Shown here: positions 27,075-36,044 of the stretch, one piece after another | Layout of the letters: every line of letters starts with the position of its first letter | How positions within the stretch are numbered: position 1 is the first letter of the stretch | DNA from: Pseudoflavonifractor_A sp022772585 | GTDB lineage: Bacteria; Bacillota; Clostridia; Oscillospirales; Oscillospiraceae | NCBI RefSeq assembly: GCF_052065415.1 | Contig: NZ_JBQHUB010000003.1 | Span: 62,001 to 126,000, forward strand | Reading direction: 5' to 3' | Length of the DNA stretch: 64,000 nt | Program-made: the position numbers and the translations under genes | The notes under the pieces: generated by a model | The model's database searches: none | What the model saw: only the letters and a program-made list of their open reading frames with translations | Told to the model about the DNA's origin: nothing

Positions 27075-29327
27075 ATGAATAACCGCAAGGACGTCCTTGC
27101 CAAAGTGACCGGCAAGGCCATCTATGCCAACGATATCCGGATGGCAGACATGGTGTTCTGCAAGGTGGTGCGCTCCACCATCTCCAGCGGCCGCATCCTG
27201 TCCATCGACACCGCCGAGGCCGAGAAAGTGCCCGGCGTGGTGCGTATTTTTACCGCCAAGGACATCCCCGGCATCCCCAACCAGCCCTGCGACCGCCCGG
27301 TGATCTGCGGCGACCGCGTGCGTTATATCGGCGATGCCGTGGCCCTGGTAGCCGCCGAGACCAGAGAGCAGGCCGACGAGGCCGCCAAGCTGGTGAAGGT
27401 GGAGTACGAGGAGCTTCCCGCCAATTTTGACCCCATGCATGCCCTGGACGACGACGCGCCCCTGATCCACGACAGCGGCAACGTGATCTGCAAGTGGAAG
27501 ACCCAGCGGGGCGACGTGGAGGAGGGCTTCCGGAACTCCGACTGCGTGATGGAGCGGGACTATGTGACCTCCCGGGTCCAGCACGTGTGCATCGAGACCG
27601 AGGCCGCCGTGGCCTACCGTGACCCCAACACCAGCGAGATGATCGTCCGCTGCCCGGTGAACAGCCCCTTTGTCATCCGCAAGACGGTGGCCGAGACCCT
27701 GGGCCTGCCCCAGACCCGGGTGCGGGTCATTCTTGCCACCATCGGCGCGTCCTTCGGCGGCAAGAACTACGATATCGCCATGGCCTCCAGCCGGGCGGCC
27801 ATGGTCAGCTTCCTGCTGGACCGGCCCTGCAAGGTGTGGCTCACCCGTGAGGAGTCCATCATGGAGGGCACCAAGCGCCATCCCATCCATGCCCATTACA
27901 AGGTGGGCTTCAACCGGGACGGCAAGCTCCAGGCTATGCAGGTCCGGCTGGTGCTGGACGGCGGCGCCTACAAGAGCAAGACCTTCCCGGTGACCACCCG
28001 TATGGCCATCGAGGCCGCCGGTCCCTACATCGTGCCCAATATCGACACCATCTCCACCAGCGTGTACACCAACAATGTCTACTCCGACGCCCTGCGTGGC
28101 TTCGGCTCCCCTCAGGTGGACTTCTGCTCTGAGTCCCTGATGGATGAGATCGCCAAGGAGCTGAACATGGACCCGGTGGAGCTGCGCAAAAAGAACATGC
28201 TCTACGAGGGCTGCACCTCCACCACCGGCCAGCACATGACCAATGTGACCCTGGACAAGTGCTACGAGGCCCTGGACAGCGCCTGTAAGATCGATGAGCG
28301 CCGTAAGCGCATCGCGGAGTACAACGCCTGCCACACCGGCACCAAGAAGGGCCTGGGCATCGCCTTTCTGCACCGGGGCGAGTCCTTCGGCGCCGCTGGA
28401 CAGGGCATCGATACCGCCAGCGGCATGATCGCTGTCCAGCCCGACGGCAGCGTCACCGTGGCCTCCTCCATTGCCGAGGTGGGCCAGGGCGGCCCCAACA
28501 TGCTGGTCAGCGTGGTCCACGAGACCCTGGGCGTGGACCGGGAGAAGATCCGGGTCAGCCCGGTGGACACCGGCTTCCTCACCGACGCCGGCCCCACGGT
28601 GGCCACCCGCGGCACTGTGTTCTCCGGCGGCGCGGTGTGGAAGGCCTGCCTGAGCGTCAAGGAGAAGCTCACCGGCTACGCCGAGAAGCGTCTGGGCACC
28701 CGTGACGTGGTCTTTGCCGACGAGAAGATCACTGACGCCAGAGACCCCGCCAACAGCGTGGAGCTGCTCACCGTCATCACCGACGTTTTCAATAATGCCG
28801 ACCACCTCAACTCCCTGGGCTATTTTTCCGCGCCGCCCTTCAACTATGACCGGAACACCGGCGTGGGCGACGCCTATTGGTCCTGGGTGTACGGCGCTGC
28901 CGCCGCGGAGGTCACCGTGGATCTGAAGACCGGCGCCGTGTCGGTGGACGACTATTTCGCGGTCCACGATGTGGGCCACGCCATGGACAGGGATGAAGTG
29001 GTGGGTCAGATCCGGGGCGGCGTGGCTATGGGCATCGGCTACGCCCTGACCGAGGAAGTGGACCTGAAAGAGGGCCGCATCCGCAACCTGAACCTGGAAA
29101 GCTACATCGTTCCCACCGTGCTGGACGTGCCTGATCAGATCCACGCCATCGCGCTGGAGTATCCCAGCGAGGTCGGCCCCCTGGGCGCCAAGGGTCTGGG
29201 CGAACCGGCCACCTGCAACGTGGCCCCCGCCATCATCAACGCCATAGACAACGCCTGCGGCAAGCGGGTGCGGGAGCTGCCCGCAAACCTGGAGCGCATC
29301 GTTCTGGGCCATTCCATGAGCAAGTGA
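27075..29327 (+). CDS. Molybdenum hydroxylase large subunit (copy 3)
   Basis: 750 residues; GGGAGGA precedes the ATG. The N-terminus is short, opening directly into the hammerhead domain (KDVLAKVTGKAIYANDI). Cofactor contacts: IGASFGGKNYD (about 224; the first glycine of the GG pair is GA), ALRGFGSPQVDF (about 338), and LGAKGLGEPATCN with the catalytic glutamate near the C-terminus. It follows copy 2 after 43 bases and precedes ssnA by 46, so the three form an operon. As with copy 2, electron-transfer subunits must come from elsewhere in the cluster. Confidence 0.87.
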   Translation: MNNRKDVLAKVTGKAIYANDIRMADMVFCKVVRSTISSGRILSIDTAEAEKVPGVVRIFTAKDIPGIPNQPCDRPVICGDRVRYIGDAVALVAAETREQADEAAKLVKVEYEELPANFDPMHALDDDAPLIHDSGNVICKWKTQRGDVEEGFRNSDCVMERDYVTSRVQHVCIETEAAVAYRDPNTSEMIVRCPVNSPFVIRKTVAETLGLPQTRVRVILATIGASFGGKNYDIAMASSRAAMVSFLLDRPCKVWLTREESIMEGTKRHPIHAHYKVGFNRDGKLQAMQVRLVLDGGAYKSKTFPVTTRMAIEAAGPYIVPNIDTISTSVYTNNVYSDALRGFGSPQVDFCSESLMDEIAKELNMDPVELRKKNMLYEGCTSTTGQHMTNVTLDKCYEALDSACKIDERRKRIAEYNACHTGTKKGLGIAFLHRGESFGAAGQGIDTASGMIAVQPDGSVTVASSIAEVGQGGPNMLVSVVHETLGVDREKIRVSPVDTGFLTDAGPTVATRGTVFSGGAVWKACLSVKEKLTGYAEKRLGTRDVVFADEKITDARDPANSVELLTVITDVFNNADHLNSLGYFSAPPFNYDRNTGVGDAYWSWVYGAAAAEVTVDLKTGAVSVDDYFAVHDVGHAMDRDEVVGQIRGGVAMGIGYALTEEVDLKEGRIRNLNLESYIVPTVLDVPDQIHAIALEYPSEVGPLGAKGLGEPATCNVAPAIINAIDNACGKRVRELPANLERIVLGHSMSK

Positions 29328-29373
29328 TCCGAGTGTTTTTGCCATAGATTGTACTCGAAAGGAAATGATCAGC

Positions 29374-30723
29374 ATGAAAACCCTGTTCCGCAATCCCTGG
29401 ATCGTCACCATGAATGACGACTTTGAGATGATCCGCAACGGCTTTGTCTATGTGGTGGATGACAAGATCAGCGAGGTGGGCTCCGATCCCCTGCGCATGG
29501 CCCAGCTCAGCCTGGAGGCTGACTCCGTCATCGACGCCGCCGACAAGATCCTCATGCCCGGCATGGTCAGCGCCCACACCCACCTGTTCCAGACCTTCAT
29601 GCGCGGCCTGGCCGACGATCTGCAGCTCTATCCCTGGCTGTCCACCCAGGTCTGGCCCTTCTCCGAGCTGATGACCGAGGAGGACTTCTACTACGCCGGA
29701 CTCATCGGCTGCCTGGAGAACCTGAAGACCGGCGCCACCAGCTGCATCGACCAGCATTACATTTTCACCTCCCTCAACAACGGCGACCGCATCTTTGAGG
29801 CTATGCGGGATTCCGGCATCCGCGGCAACATGTGCCGCTGCTTTGCCAACATCGTGTACTATGAGAAGTTCCGTGAGGAGGATCAGGACCGTATCCTCAA
29901 CGACATCAAGCGCCTGCACAGTGAGTGGGCCGGCAAGGAGAACGGCCGCCTGTCCCTGAGCGTGGGCCCCCTGAACCCCTGGGGCGTCTCTCCCGACCTG
30001 TTCCAGAAGACCAAGCAGCTCTCCAAGGATCTGGGGATCAAGTTCCAGGTCCACACCGCCGAGGATCAGGACGTGGTGGAAAAGACCGCCAAGATGTACG
30101 GCGGCATGCGCAATGTGGAGTTCCTCGAGTCCATGGGTATCCTGGACGAGGACACCCAGCTGGCCCACGCCATCTGGCTGGATGACCACGAGATGGAGAT
30201 TCTGGACAAGTACCGCTGCCAGCCCATCCACTGCCCGGTGGCCAACGCCTACCTGGCCGACGGCGTGGCCCGGGTGCCCGAGATGCTGAAGATGGGCCTG
30301 CCCGTGGCCCTGGGCACCGACGGCCCCGGCAGCAACAACGCCCAGGATATGCTGGGCACCCTGAAGTACACCGCCCTGATGCACAAGAACCACAACCTGG
30401 ACGCCCACATCATCTCCAACAAGGACGTGCTCACCATGGCCACCCGCAACGGCGCCATCGCCATGGGCATGGACGGCCAGATGGGCCAGATCGCCCCCGG
30501 CATGAAGGCCGACATCCTGCTGGTGGACTGGAAGAAGCCCCATATCGCCCCTGTCCATCATCCCGAGTCCGCCCTGGTGAACAACGCCAACGGCAACGAC
30601 GTGGATACCGTCATGGTCAACGGCGAGATCGTGGTGCGCAACAAGAAGTCCACCAAGATCGACGAGATCGCCCTTATCGATGAGTGCCAGAAGCGCATCG
30701 AGTTCATCAAGTCCCGTATGTAA
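29374..30723 (+). CDS. ssnA: Putative aminohydrolase SsnA
   Basis: 449 residues from ATG 29374 (AAAGGA ten bases upstream; ATG 29365 is too close to the site). Amidohydrolase-superfamily metal motif MVSAHTHLFQTFMRG (about residue 62-76), FQVHTAEDQD (about 220-229), HAIWLDDHE (about 263-271) and the metal aspartate in LGTDGPGSNN (about 310-319). The FQTFMRGL and LYPWLS elements mark the SsnA/guanine-deaminase-like branch. SsnA is a marker of the selenium-dependent molybdenum-hydroxylase gene set and is tied to purine breakdown; its reaction is not settled. Last gene of the operon, followed by terminators. Confidence 0.9.
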   Translation: MKTLFRNPWIVTMNDDFEMIRNGFVYVVDDKISEVGSDPLRMAQLSLEADSVIDAADKILMPGMVSAHTHLFQTFMRGLADDLQLYPWLSTQVWPFSELMTEEDFYYAGLIGCLENLKTGATSCIDQHYIFTSLNNGDRIFEAMRDSGIRGNMCRCFANIVYYEKFREEDQDRILNDIKRLHSEWAGKENGRLSLSVGPLNPWGVSPDLFQKTKQLSKDLGIKFQVHTAEDQDVVEKTAKMYGGMRNVEFLESMGILDEDTQLAHAIWLDDHEMEILDKYRCQPIHCPVANAYLADGVARVPEMLKMGLPVALGTDGPGSNNAQDMLGTLKYTALMHKNHNLDAHIISNKDVLTMATRNGAIAMGMDGQMGQIAPGMKADILLVDWKKPHIAPVHHPESALVNNANGNDVDTVMVNGEIVVRNKKSTKIDEIALIDECQKRIEFIKSRM

Positions 30724-30733
30724 TGATTGCTTT

Positions 30734-30790
30734 GGCCGGTCCTGTCCGGCCGGAGAAAAAAAGAGAGCCGCCCGTATGGGCGGCTCTCTT
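30734..30790 (+). terminator. Terminator after ssnA
   Basis: A small GGCCGG/CCGGCC hairpin (30734-30751) is followed by AAGAGAGCCGCCC-GTAT-GGGCGGCTCTCTT (30761-30790). The second stem is symmetric and can end both ssnA (plus) and the alcohol dehydrogenase gene (minus). Confidence 0.8.
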
Positions 30791-30833
30791 TCTGCGCCGT
30801 CCGGCAGGGCGGCACTTTTATGAAGGGGGATAA

Positions 30834-32015
30834 TCAGAAATCAACCTCGGTGCCGTAGTAGATGCAGGTGAAGAGCTTCTCCATGGTGGCGGGGTCGATG
30901 GGACGGGGGTTGGAGCCGGTGCAGGCGTCGCCCACGGCATTGGCGGAGATGGCAGAGAGCTTCTCCTTGAACTCGCTCTCAATGATGCCGAAGTCCTTCA
31001 GGGTATTGGGAATGCCCATGGCGTCGTTCATAGAGCGGATCTTGGCGCGCAGGGCCTGGACCAGCTCGTCGGTGGTGGCGCCGGAGAGACCCATGGTGCG
31101 GGCGATGTCGGCATACCGCTCAGCCACGCCGTCGGCCTTGGAGTTATACTGGATAACGTAGGGCAGGTACATGGCGTTGGCCAGGCCGTGGATGATGTGG
31201 CCGGTGGAGAAGGCGGCGCCGGTCTTGTGGGCCATGGAGTGGACGATACCCAGCAGGGCGTTGGAGAAGGCCATGCCAGCCAGGCACTGGCCGTAGTGCA
31301 TCTCCTCGCGGCAGGTCATGTCGCCGCCGAAGGATTTGAGCAGGTCATGGTTCACGATGTCGATGGCCTTCAGGGCCAGGGGGTCGGTGAACACGGTATG
31401 GAGGGTGGACACATAGGCCTCAATGGCGTGGGTCAGGGCGTCCATGCCGGTGTGTGCCACCAGCTTGGGCGGCATGGTCTCAGCCAGGGCGGGGTCGATG
31501 ATAGCCACATCAGGGGTGATGTTGAAGTCGGCCAGGGGGTACTTGATGCCCTTGGAATAGTCGGTGATGACCGAGAAGGCGGTGACCTCGGTGGCGGTGC
31601 CGGAGGTGGAGGGGATGGCGCAGAAGCGGGCCTTCTGGCGCAGCTCGGGGAAGCTGAAGGGGGTCACCAGGTCCTCGAAGGTGGTCTCGGGATACTCATA
31701 GAAGGCCCACATGGCCTTGGCCGCGTCGATGGGGGATCCGCCGCCCATGGCGACGATCCAGTCGGGCTGGAACTCGCGCATGACGGCCGCGCCGGCCATG
31801 ACGGTCTCCACGGAGGGATCGGGCTCTACGTTCTCAATGAGCTTGGTCTCCATGCCGGCCTCTTTCAGATACTCCAGCGCCTTGTCCACAAAGCCGAAGC
31901 GCTTCATGGAGCCGCCGCCCAGCACCAGAACGGCCCGGCGGCCCTTCAGGGTCTTCAGGTTCTCCAGCGCGTTGGCGCCGTAATAGATGTCTCTGGGAAG
32001 AGTAAATCTGCTCAT
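30834..32015 (-). CDS. Iron-containing alcohol dehydrogenase
   Basis: 393 residues, family III (iron-dependent) alcohol dehydrogenase. NAD-binding motif GGGSPIDAAKAMW (about residue 95); metal-binding region with D in the ITPDVAIIDPAL area, H in GMDALTHAIEAYVS (about 195-208) and two histidines in HSMAHKTGAAFSTGHIIHG (about 260-280). It would reduce an aldehyde (e.g. acetaldehyde or butyraldehyde) with NAD(P)H to regenerate oxidised cofactor in fermentation; substrate is inferred. RBS AAGGAGG. Promoter at 32082-32110 with Rex-like sites points to control by NADH/NAD+ ratio. Confidence 0.9.
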   Translation of the reverse strand: MSRFTLPRDIYYGANALENLKTLKGRRAVLVLGGGSMKRFGFVDKALEYLKEAGMETKLIENVEPDPSVETVMAGAAVMREFQPDWIVAMGGGSPIDAAKAMWAFYEYPETTFEDLVTPFSFPELRQKARFCAIPSTSGTATEVTAFSVITDYSKGIKYPLADFNITPDVAIIDPALAETMPPKLVAHTGMDALTHAIEAYVSTLHTVFTDPLALKAIDIVNHDLLKSFGGDMTCREEMHYGQCLAGMAFSNALLGIVHSMAHKTGAAFSTGHIIHGLANAMYLPYVIQYNSKADGVAERYADIARTMGLSGATTDELVQALRAKIRSMNDAMGIPNTLKDFGIIESEFKEKLSAISANAVGDACTGSNPRPIDPATMEKLFTCIYYGTEVDF

Positions 32016-32049
32016 GATGGAAGCCTCCTTGATAAATTCGAAGATAGAA

Positions 32050-32110
32050 TTGTTAAATAATTAACGATCCTTGCGGATGATATTATTGCACATCGTTAAA
32101 AAATTGTCAA
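32050..32110 (-). promoter_or_regulatory. Alcohol dehydrogenase promoter with Rex-like operators
   Basis: On the minus strand TTGACA (32110-32105) and AATAAT (32087-32082) are 17 bases apart. TTGTTAAATAATTAACGA (plus strand 32050-32067) agrees with the clostridial Rex consensus TTGTTAANNNNTTAACAA at all but one of fourteen fixed positions. A weaker copy, TCGTTAAAAAATTGTCAA (32093-32110), covers the -35. Rex represses fermentative dehydrogenase genes when NADH is low. Confidence 0.65.
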
Positions 32111-32146
32111 TAGGTTTTTCAGTAAACTATACGATATAAAATTTGA

Positions 32147-32174
32147 GGCCGTCCCCCAAAGATGGGGGACGGCC
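32147..32174 (-). terminator. Terminator of the EamA permease gene
   Basis: GGCCGTCCCCC (32147-32157) pairs with GGGGGACGGCC (32164-32174). On the minus strand the stem is followed by TCAAATTTTA, a modest U-rich tail. It lies 23 bases beyond the stop of the permease gene. Confidence 0.65.
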
Positions 32175-32196
32175 CTGCAAAATCGGAAGAAAACAT

Positions 32197-33057
32197 TCAG
32201 GCGTGCTGCCGGCGGGTATGGAGGAACATGGCCACCGCCGCGCCGCAGATGATGAGATAGCCCAGCCAGCTGAACAGGTCGGGGACCTGCTGAAAGACCA
32301 GAAAGCCCAACAGGGCGGAGAAGAGGACCTGGGAGTAGTCGTAGACCGACAGCTCCCGGGCGGGGGCGAAGGAGTAGGCGGCGGTAATGGAGAACTGTCC
32401 GCCTGCGGCGGACGCACCGGCCAACAGGAGGCAGGCCAGCTGGGCCGGCGTCATGGGGGCATAGTTCAAAATCAGGTAGGGCAGGGTGACCACACAGGAA
32501 AAGGCGGAGAAGAAGAACACGATGAAGGGTCCCTTCACGCCCCGCTTGCTCAGCATGCGTACCATGGTATAGGCAAAGCCTGCGCATGCGCCGCCGAAGA
32601 GGCCGGCCAAAGCGGGAACGAGCTGCATGGACGAGCCGGTGGGCCGCAGTATGAGCAGGCAGCCCGCAAAGGCGCTGAGTACAGCCCCCGCCTGGAAGAG
32701 GGAGATGCGCTCCTTCAGCAGGAAGTAGCTGAACAGGATGGCGAAGAAGGGAGACATCTTGTTGAGCATGGAGGCGTCAGCCAGCACCAGATGGTCCACA
32801 GCATAGAAGTTGCCAAGGATGCCCAGAGTACCGAAAAGGGCCCGCAGGAAGAGCTCCAGCCAGCTGACTTTATCCATCTGGACTCGCTGATGGCTGCGCA
32901 GCAGCAGAAAGGCGGCGGCGAAGGCGGCCACCAGATTGCGGAAGAAGCTCTTTTGGACTGAGGGCAGGTCGCCGGAGAGCCGGACGAACAGATTCATCAA
33001 TGCAAAGAAAAAGGCGGCCGATAGGATACACAGGATCCCCTTGTATTTATCTTTCAA
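32197..33057 (-). CDS. EamA (DMT superfamily) permease
   Basis: 286 residues from a TTG at 33057, which has AGGAGG eight bases upstream and opens directly into the first helix (LKDKYKGILCILSAAFFFAL); an ATG 90 bases earlier would add an improbable polar extension. Ten hydrophobic segments with the two EamA repeats (about 5-135 and 150-280), the second containing the usual proline/glycine-rich helix ends. DMT permeases export amino acids or small metabolites; no substrate can be assigned. Monocistronic between two hairpins. Confidence 0.85.
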   Translation of the reverse strand: MKDKYKGILCILSAAFFFALMNLFVRLSGDLPSVQKSFFRNLVAAFAAAFLLLRSHQRVQMDKVSWLELFLRALFGTLGILGNFYAVDHLVLADASMLNKMSPFFAILFSYFLLKERISLFQAGAVLSAFAGCLLILRPTGSSMQLVPALAGLFGGACAGFAYTMVRMLSKRGVKGPFIVFFFSAFSCVVTLPYLILNYAPMTPAQLACLLLAGASAAGGQFSITAAYSFAPARELSVYDYSQVLFSALLGFLVFQQVPDLFSWLGYLIICGAAVAMFLHTRRQHA

Positions 33058-33151
33058 AACGGATTCCTCCTGTCGAATCATGACTTTTATTATTATATCC
33101 CTCTCTGCGGAAGAAGAAAAGAAAAATTTTCGTGCATGACCGGGCATGAAA

Positions 33152-33184
33152 ACGCCTGCCCCCGCGGCACACAGGGGCAGGCGT
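33152..33184 (-). terminator. Terminator of nrdDG
   Basis: ACGCCTGCCCC at 33152-33162 pairs with GGGGCAGGCGT at 33174-33184; on the minus strand it continues TTTTC. It follows the nrdG stop by 12 bases. Confidence 0.75.
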
Positions 33185-33195
33185 ATGGGTTGCTG

Positions 33196-33717
33196 TCAGT
33201 CGCTCCACAGGACAACGCGGCCTGCCGCACGGGATTTGGGCAAGTCGATGAGGCGCTGGTTGGAGGAGCCGCGAAAACGAAGGGAAATGTCTTTCAGTTC
33301 CTCTACGAACTCTCCGTCCACCAGCACGTCGATGAGGGAGAGCAGCTGGTCAGTGACCTCGCACCGGGCCCGGCTTTCCCCCAGCAGGTCACGTTCATAC
33401 CCATAGCCGGAGTAGGCCCAGATGTCCTTCTCCGGGAGACACTCCCGCACCCGGCGCAGGAAGGGGAGCAGGGCGCGCTGGTTCTCGGGCTCAAAGGGTT
33501 CGCCGCCCAGCAGGGTCAATCCGCTGACAAAAGAGGGGGATAGATCCTCCAGCAGCCGGTCCTCCACCTCGCGGGTAAAGGGCTGGCCGTAATGAAAATC
33601 CTGAGCCTCTTCGTTGAAGCAGCCTTTGCAGTGGTGTGTGCAGCCTGAGACGAACAGGCTTACCCGCACGCCGATGCCGTTGGCGATGTCCCGGCGCTTG
33701 ATGGCGGCGTAGTTCAT
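33196..33717 (-). CDS. nrdG: Anaerobic ribonucleotide reductase activating protein
   Basis: 173 residues, typical NrdG length. The radical-SAM motif is SGCTHHCKGCFNEE (CX3CX2C, about residues 26-33), followed by a glycine-rich LTLLGGEPFEPEN (about 69-81). NrdG reduces S-adenosylmethionine with its 4Fe-4S cluster to place the glycyl radical on NrdD. It begins 21 bases after the nrdD stop, on the same strand, with AAGGAA as RBS, and ends at a terminator. Confidence 0.93.
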   Translation of the reverse strand: MNYAAIKRRDIANGIGVRVSLFVSGCTHHCKGCFNEEAQDFHYGQPFTREVEDRLLEDLSPSFVSGLTLLGGEPFEPENQRALLPFLRRVRECLPEKDIWAYSGYGYERDLLGESRARCEVTDQLLSLIDVLVDGEFVEELKDISLRFRGSSNQRLIDLPKSRAAGRVVLWSD

Positions 33718-33738
33718 GGCGATCCTTCCTTTGCGGTG

Positions 33739-35919
33739 TTACAGATGAAGCACGCGGTCCCGGATTTCCTGCGTGCGGCCCTGGTTCCAAAACTGGGTGC
33801 CGATATAGCCGCAGGTCCGGCGGGCCACATTCATCTTGTCCTGGTTGCGGTTGCCGCACTTGGGGCACTCCCACACCAGTTTGCCGTCCTGATCCTTGAC
33901 GATCTGAATCTCGCCGTCGAAGCCGCAGACCTGGCAGTAGTCGCTCTTGGTGTTGAGCTCGGCGTACATGATGTTGTCGTAAATGAACTGCATGAGCTGG
34001 AGCACGGCCTCCAGGTTATTCTGCATATTGGGCACTTCCACATAGCTGATGGCGCCGCCGGGGGAGAGGGCCTGGAACTTGGCCTCGAAGGCCAGCTTCT
34101 CGAAAGCGTCGATGTCCTCAGTGACGTGGACGTGGTAGCTGTTGGTGATATAGGCCTTGTCGGTGACGCCGGGGATGATGCCGAAGCGCTTCTGCAGGCA
34201 CTTGGCGAAGCGGTAGGTGGTGGATTCCATGGGAGTGCCGTACAGGGAGAAGTCTATGTGCTCCTTGGCCTTCCAGGCGGCGGTGGCCTCGTTCATATGC
34301 TCCATGACCTGCAGGGCGAAGGGAGTGGCCTCCGGATCGGTGTGGGACTTGCCGGTCATGTACTTGACGCACTCATAGAGGCCGGCATAGCCCAGGGAGA
34401 TGGTGGAGTAGCCGTTATAGAGCAGCTTGTCGATGGGCTCGCCCTTTTTCAGCCGGGCAATGGCGCCGTACTGCCACAGGATGGGGGCAGCGTCGGACAG
34501 CGTACCCTTGAGCCGGTTGTGGCGGCACATGAGGGCCTTGTAGCACAACTCCAGCCGCTCGTCGAAGATAGACCAGAACTTGTCCATATCCCGACCGGAG
34601 GAGAGGGCCACGTCCACCAGGTTGATGGTGACCACGCCCTGATTGAAGCGGCCGTAATACTTGGGCTTTCCGGTCTCCGGGTCCACATAGGGGGTCAGGA
34701 AGGAGCGGCAGCCCATGCAGGTGTAGCAGTGGCCCTCGCCGTTTTTGTCCACCTTGTTGCGCAGCATGATCTTTTCCGAGATATAGTCGGGGACCATGCG
34801 CTTGGCGGTGCATTTGGCGGCCAGCTTGGTCAGGTAGTAGTAGGGGGAGTCGGGGTGGATGTTGTCCTCCTCCAGCACATAGATCAGCTTGGGGAAGGCG
34901 GGGGTGACCCACACGCCGGCCTCGTTCTTCACGCCCTGGTAGCGCTGGTTCAGGGTCTCCTCGATGATGAGAGCCAGATCCTTCTTCTCCTGCTCGTTCT
35001 TGGCCTCGCCCAGATACATGAACACGGTGATGAAGGGAGCCTGACCGTTGGTGGTCATCAGGGTGACCACCTGGTACTGGATGGTCTGCACGCCCCGGCG
35101 GATCTCCTCCCGCAGGCGCTTTTCCACGATACGGTCCACCACCTGGGCGTCGGTGGAGCCGCCGCAGACGGCGATATCGGCCAGCACCTCGGACTGGATC
35201 TTCTTGCGGGACACGTCCACAAAGGGGGCCAGATGGGCCAGGGAAATGGACTGGCCGCCGTACTGGTTGGAGGCCACCTGGGCAATGATCTGAGTGGCGA
35301 TGTTGCAGGCAGTGGAGAAGCTGTGGGGCTTCTCGATCATGGTGCCGGTGATGACGGTGCCGTTCTGCAGCATATCCTCCAGATTGACCAGGTCGCAGTT
35401 GTGCATGTGCTGGGCATAATAGTCCATATCGTGGAAGTGAATGATGCCGGCCTCATGGGCCTCCACGATCTCCTGAGGCAGCAGCAGACGGCGGGTGATA
35501 TCCTTGCTCACCTCGCCGGCCATGTAGTCACGCTGGACCGAGTTGACGGTGGGATTCTTGTTGGAGTTCTCCTGCTTGGCTTCCTCGTTGTTGCACTCGA
35601 TGAGGGAGAGGATCTGCCCGTCGGTGGTATTGGCGGCCCGTACCAGATTGTGGTTATAGCGGTAGCGGATGTAGCGCTTGGCGGTCTCATAGGCGCCGCT
35701 CTCCATGATGCCGGTCTCCACCATCTCCTGCACCTCCTCCACGGAGGGGGCGCGGCCCATCTGCTGGCAGGCCTGCTCGATCTGAAGCGCGATCCCGTCG
35801 ATCTGCTCACGGGTGAGCTCGGGCGCGCCGTCGGTGGCGTTGTTGGCCTTGGTGACCGCCGCGGCGATCTTCACGCGGTCGAACTGGGCTTCGGCGCCGC
35901 TGCGCTTCATGATCTTCAT
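33739..35919 (-). CDS. nrdD: Anaerobic (class III) ribonucleoside-triphosphate reductase
   Basis: 726 residues. N-terminal ATP-cone (about 1-95: MKIMKRSGAEAQFDRVKI through RYRYNHN), the ten-stranded barrel with catalytic cysteines (CYTCMGCRSF near residue 395), and a C-terminal zinc ribbon (YCQVCGF and WECPKCGNRN, about 655-685) leading to the glycyl-radical motif RRTCGYIG (about 698-705). It makes dNTPs without oxygen and is inactivated by it, supporting a strictly anaerobic lifestyle; no aerobic reductase is seen here. Promoter at 36016-36044; co-transcribed with nrdG. Confidence 0.95.
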   Translation of the reverse strand: MKIMKRSGAEAQFDRVKIAAAVTKANNATDGAPELTREQIDGIALQIEQACQQMGRAPSVEEVQEMVETGIMESGAYETAKRYIRYRYNHNLVRAANTTDGQILSLIECNNEEAKQENSNKNPTVNSVQRDYMAGEVSKDITRRLLLPQEIVEAHEAGIIHFHDMDYYAQHMHNCDLVNLEDMLQNGTVITGTMIEKPHSFSTACNIATQIIAQVASNQYGGQSISLAHLAPFVDVSRKKIQSEVLADIAVCGGSTDAQVVDRIVEKRLREEIRRGVQTIQYQVVTLMTTNGQAPFITVFMYLGEAKNEQEKKDLALIIEETLNQRYQGVKNEAGVWVTPAFPKLIYVLEEDNIHPDSPYYYLTKLAAKCTAKRMVPDYISEKIMLRNKVDKNGEGHCYTCMGCRSFLTPYVDPETGKPKYYGRFNQGVVTINLVDVALSSGRDMDKFWSIFDERLELCYKALMCRHNRLKGTLSDAAPILWQYGAIARLKKGEPIDKLLYNGYSTISLGYAGLYECVKYMTGKSHTDPEATPFALQVMEHMNEATAAWKAKEHIDFSLYGTPMESTTYRFAKCLQKRFGIIPGVTDKAYITNSYHVHVTEDIDAFEKLAFEAKFQALSPGGAISYVEVPNMQNNLEAVLQLMQFIYDNIMYAELNTKSDYCQVCGFDGEIQIVKDQDGKLVWECPKCGNRNQDKMNVARRTCGYIGTQFWNQGRTQEIRDRVLHL

Positions 35920-36015
35920 TAGGCAATCGCTCCTTTGTAATCTTCATAAAAAAGGGGACAGTCCCCAGATGCCGGCGGCCTGGGAAAATGCCCTCTGTCG
36001 CAACTCTTTGAATAC

Positions 36016-36044
36016 ATTATATAGTGGACTGAAGTGAAAATCAA
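36016..36044 (-). promoter_or_regulatory. nrdDG promoter
   Basis: Minus-strand TTGATT (36044-36039), 17-base spacer, TATAAT (36021-36016). CACTATATAATG over the -10 resembles one half of an NrdR box (consensus ACACTATATATAGTGT), so NrdR repression is possible, but a second canonical box is not evident. The remaining 36045-36221 stretch up to the metH-operon terminator shows nothing clear. Confidence 0.65.

Noticed and set aside
18947..29438. Three very long minus-strand frames opposite the molybdenum subunit genes
   Set aside because: Histidine/glycine/leucine-rich with no family motif; they mirror the codon bias of the real plus-strand genes.
33136..33543. Plus-strand frame over nrdG
   Set aside because: Antisense to a gene with an intact radical-SAM motif; no initiation signals.
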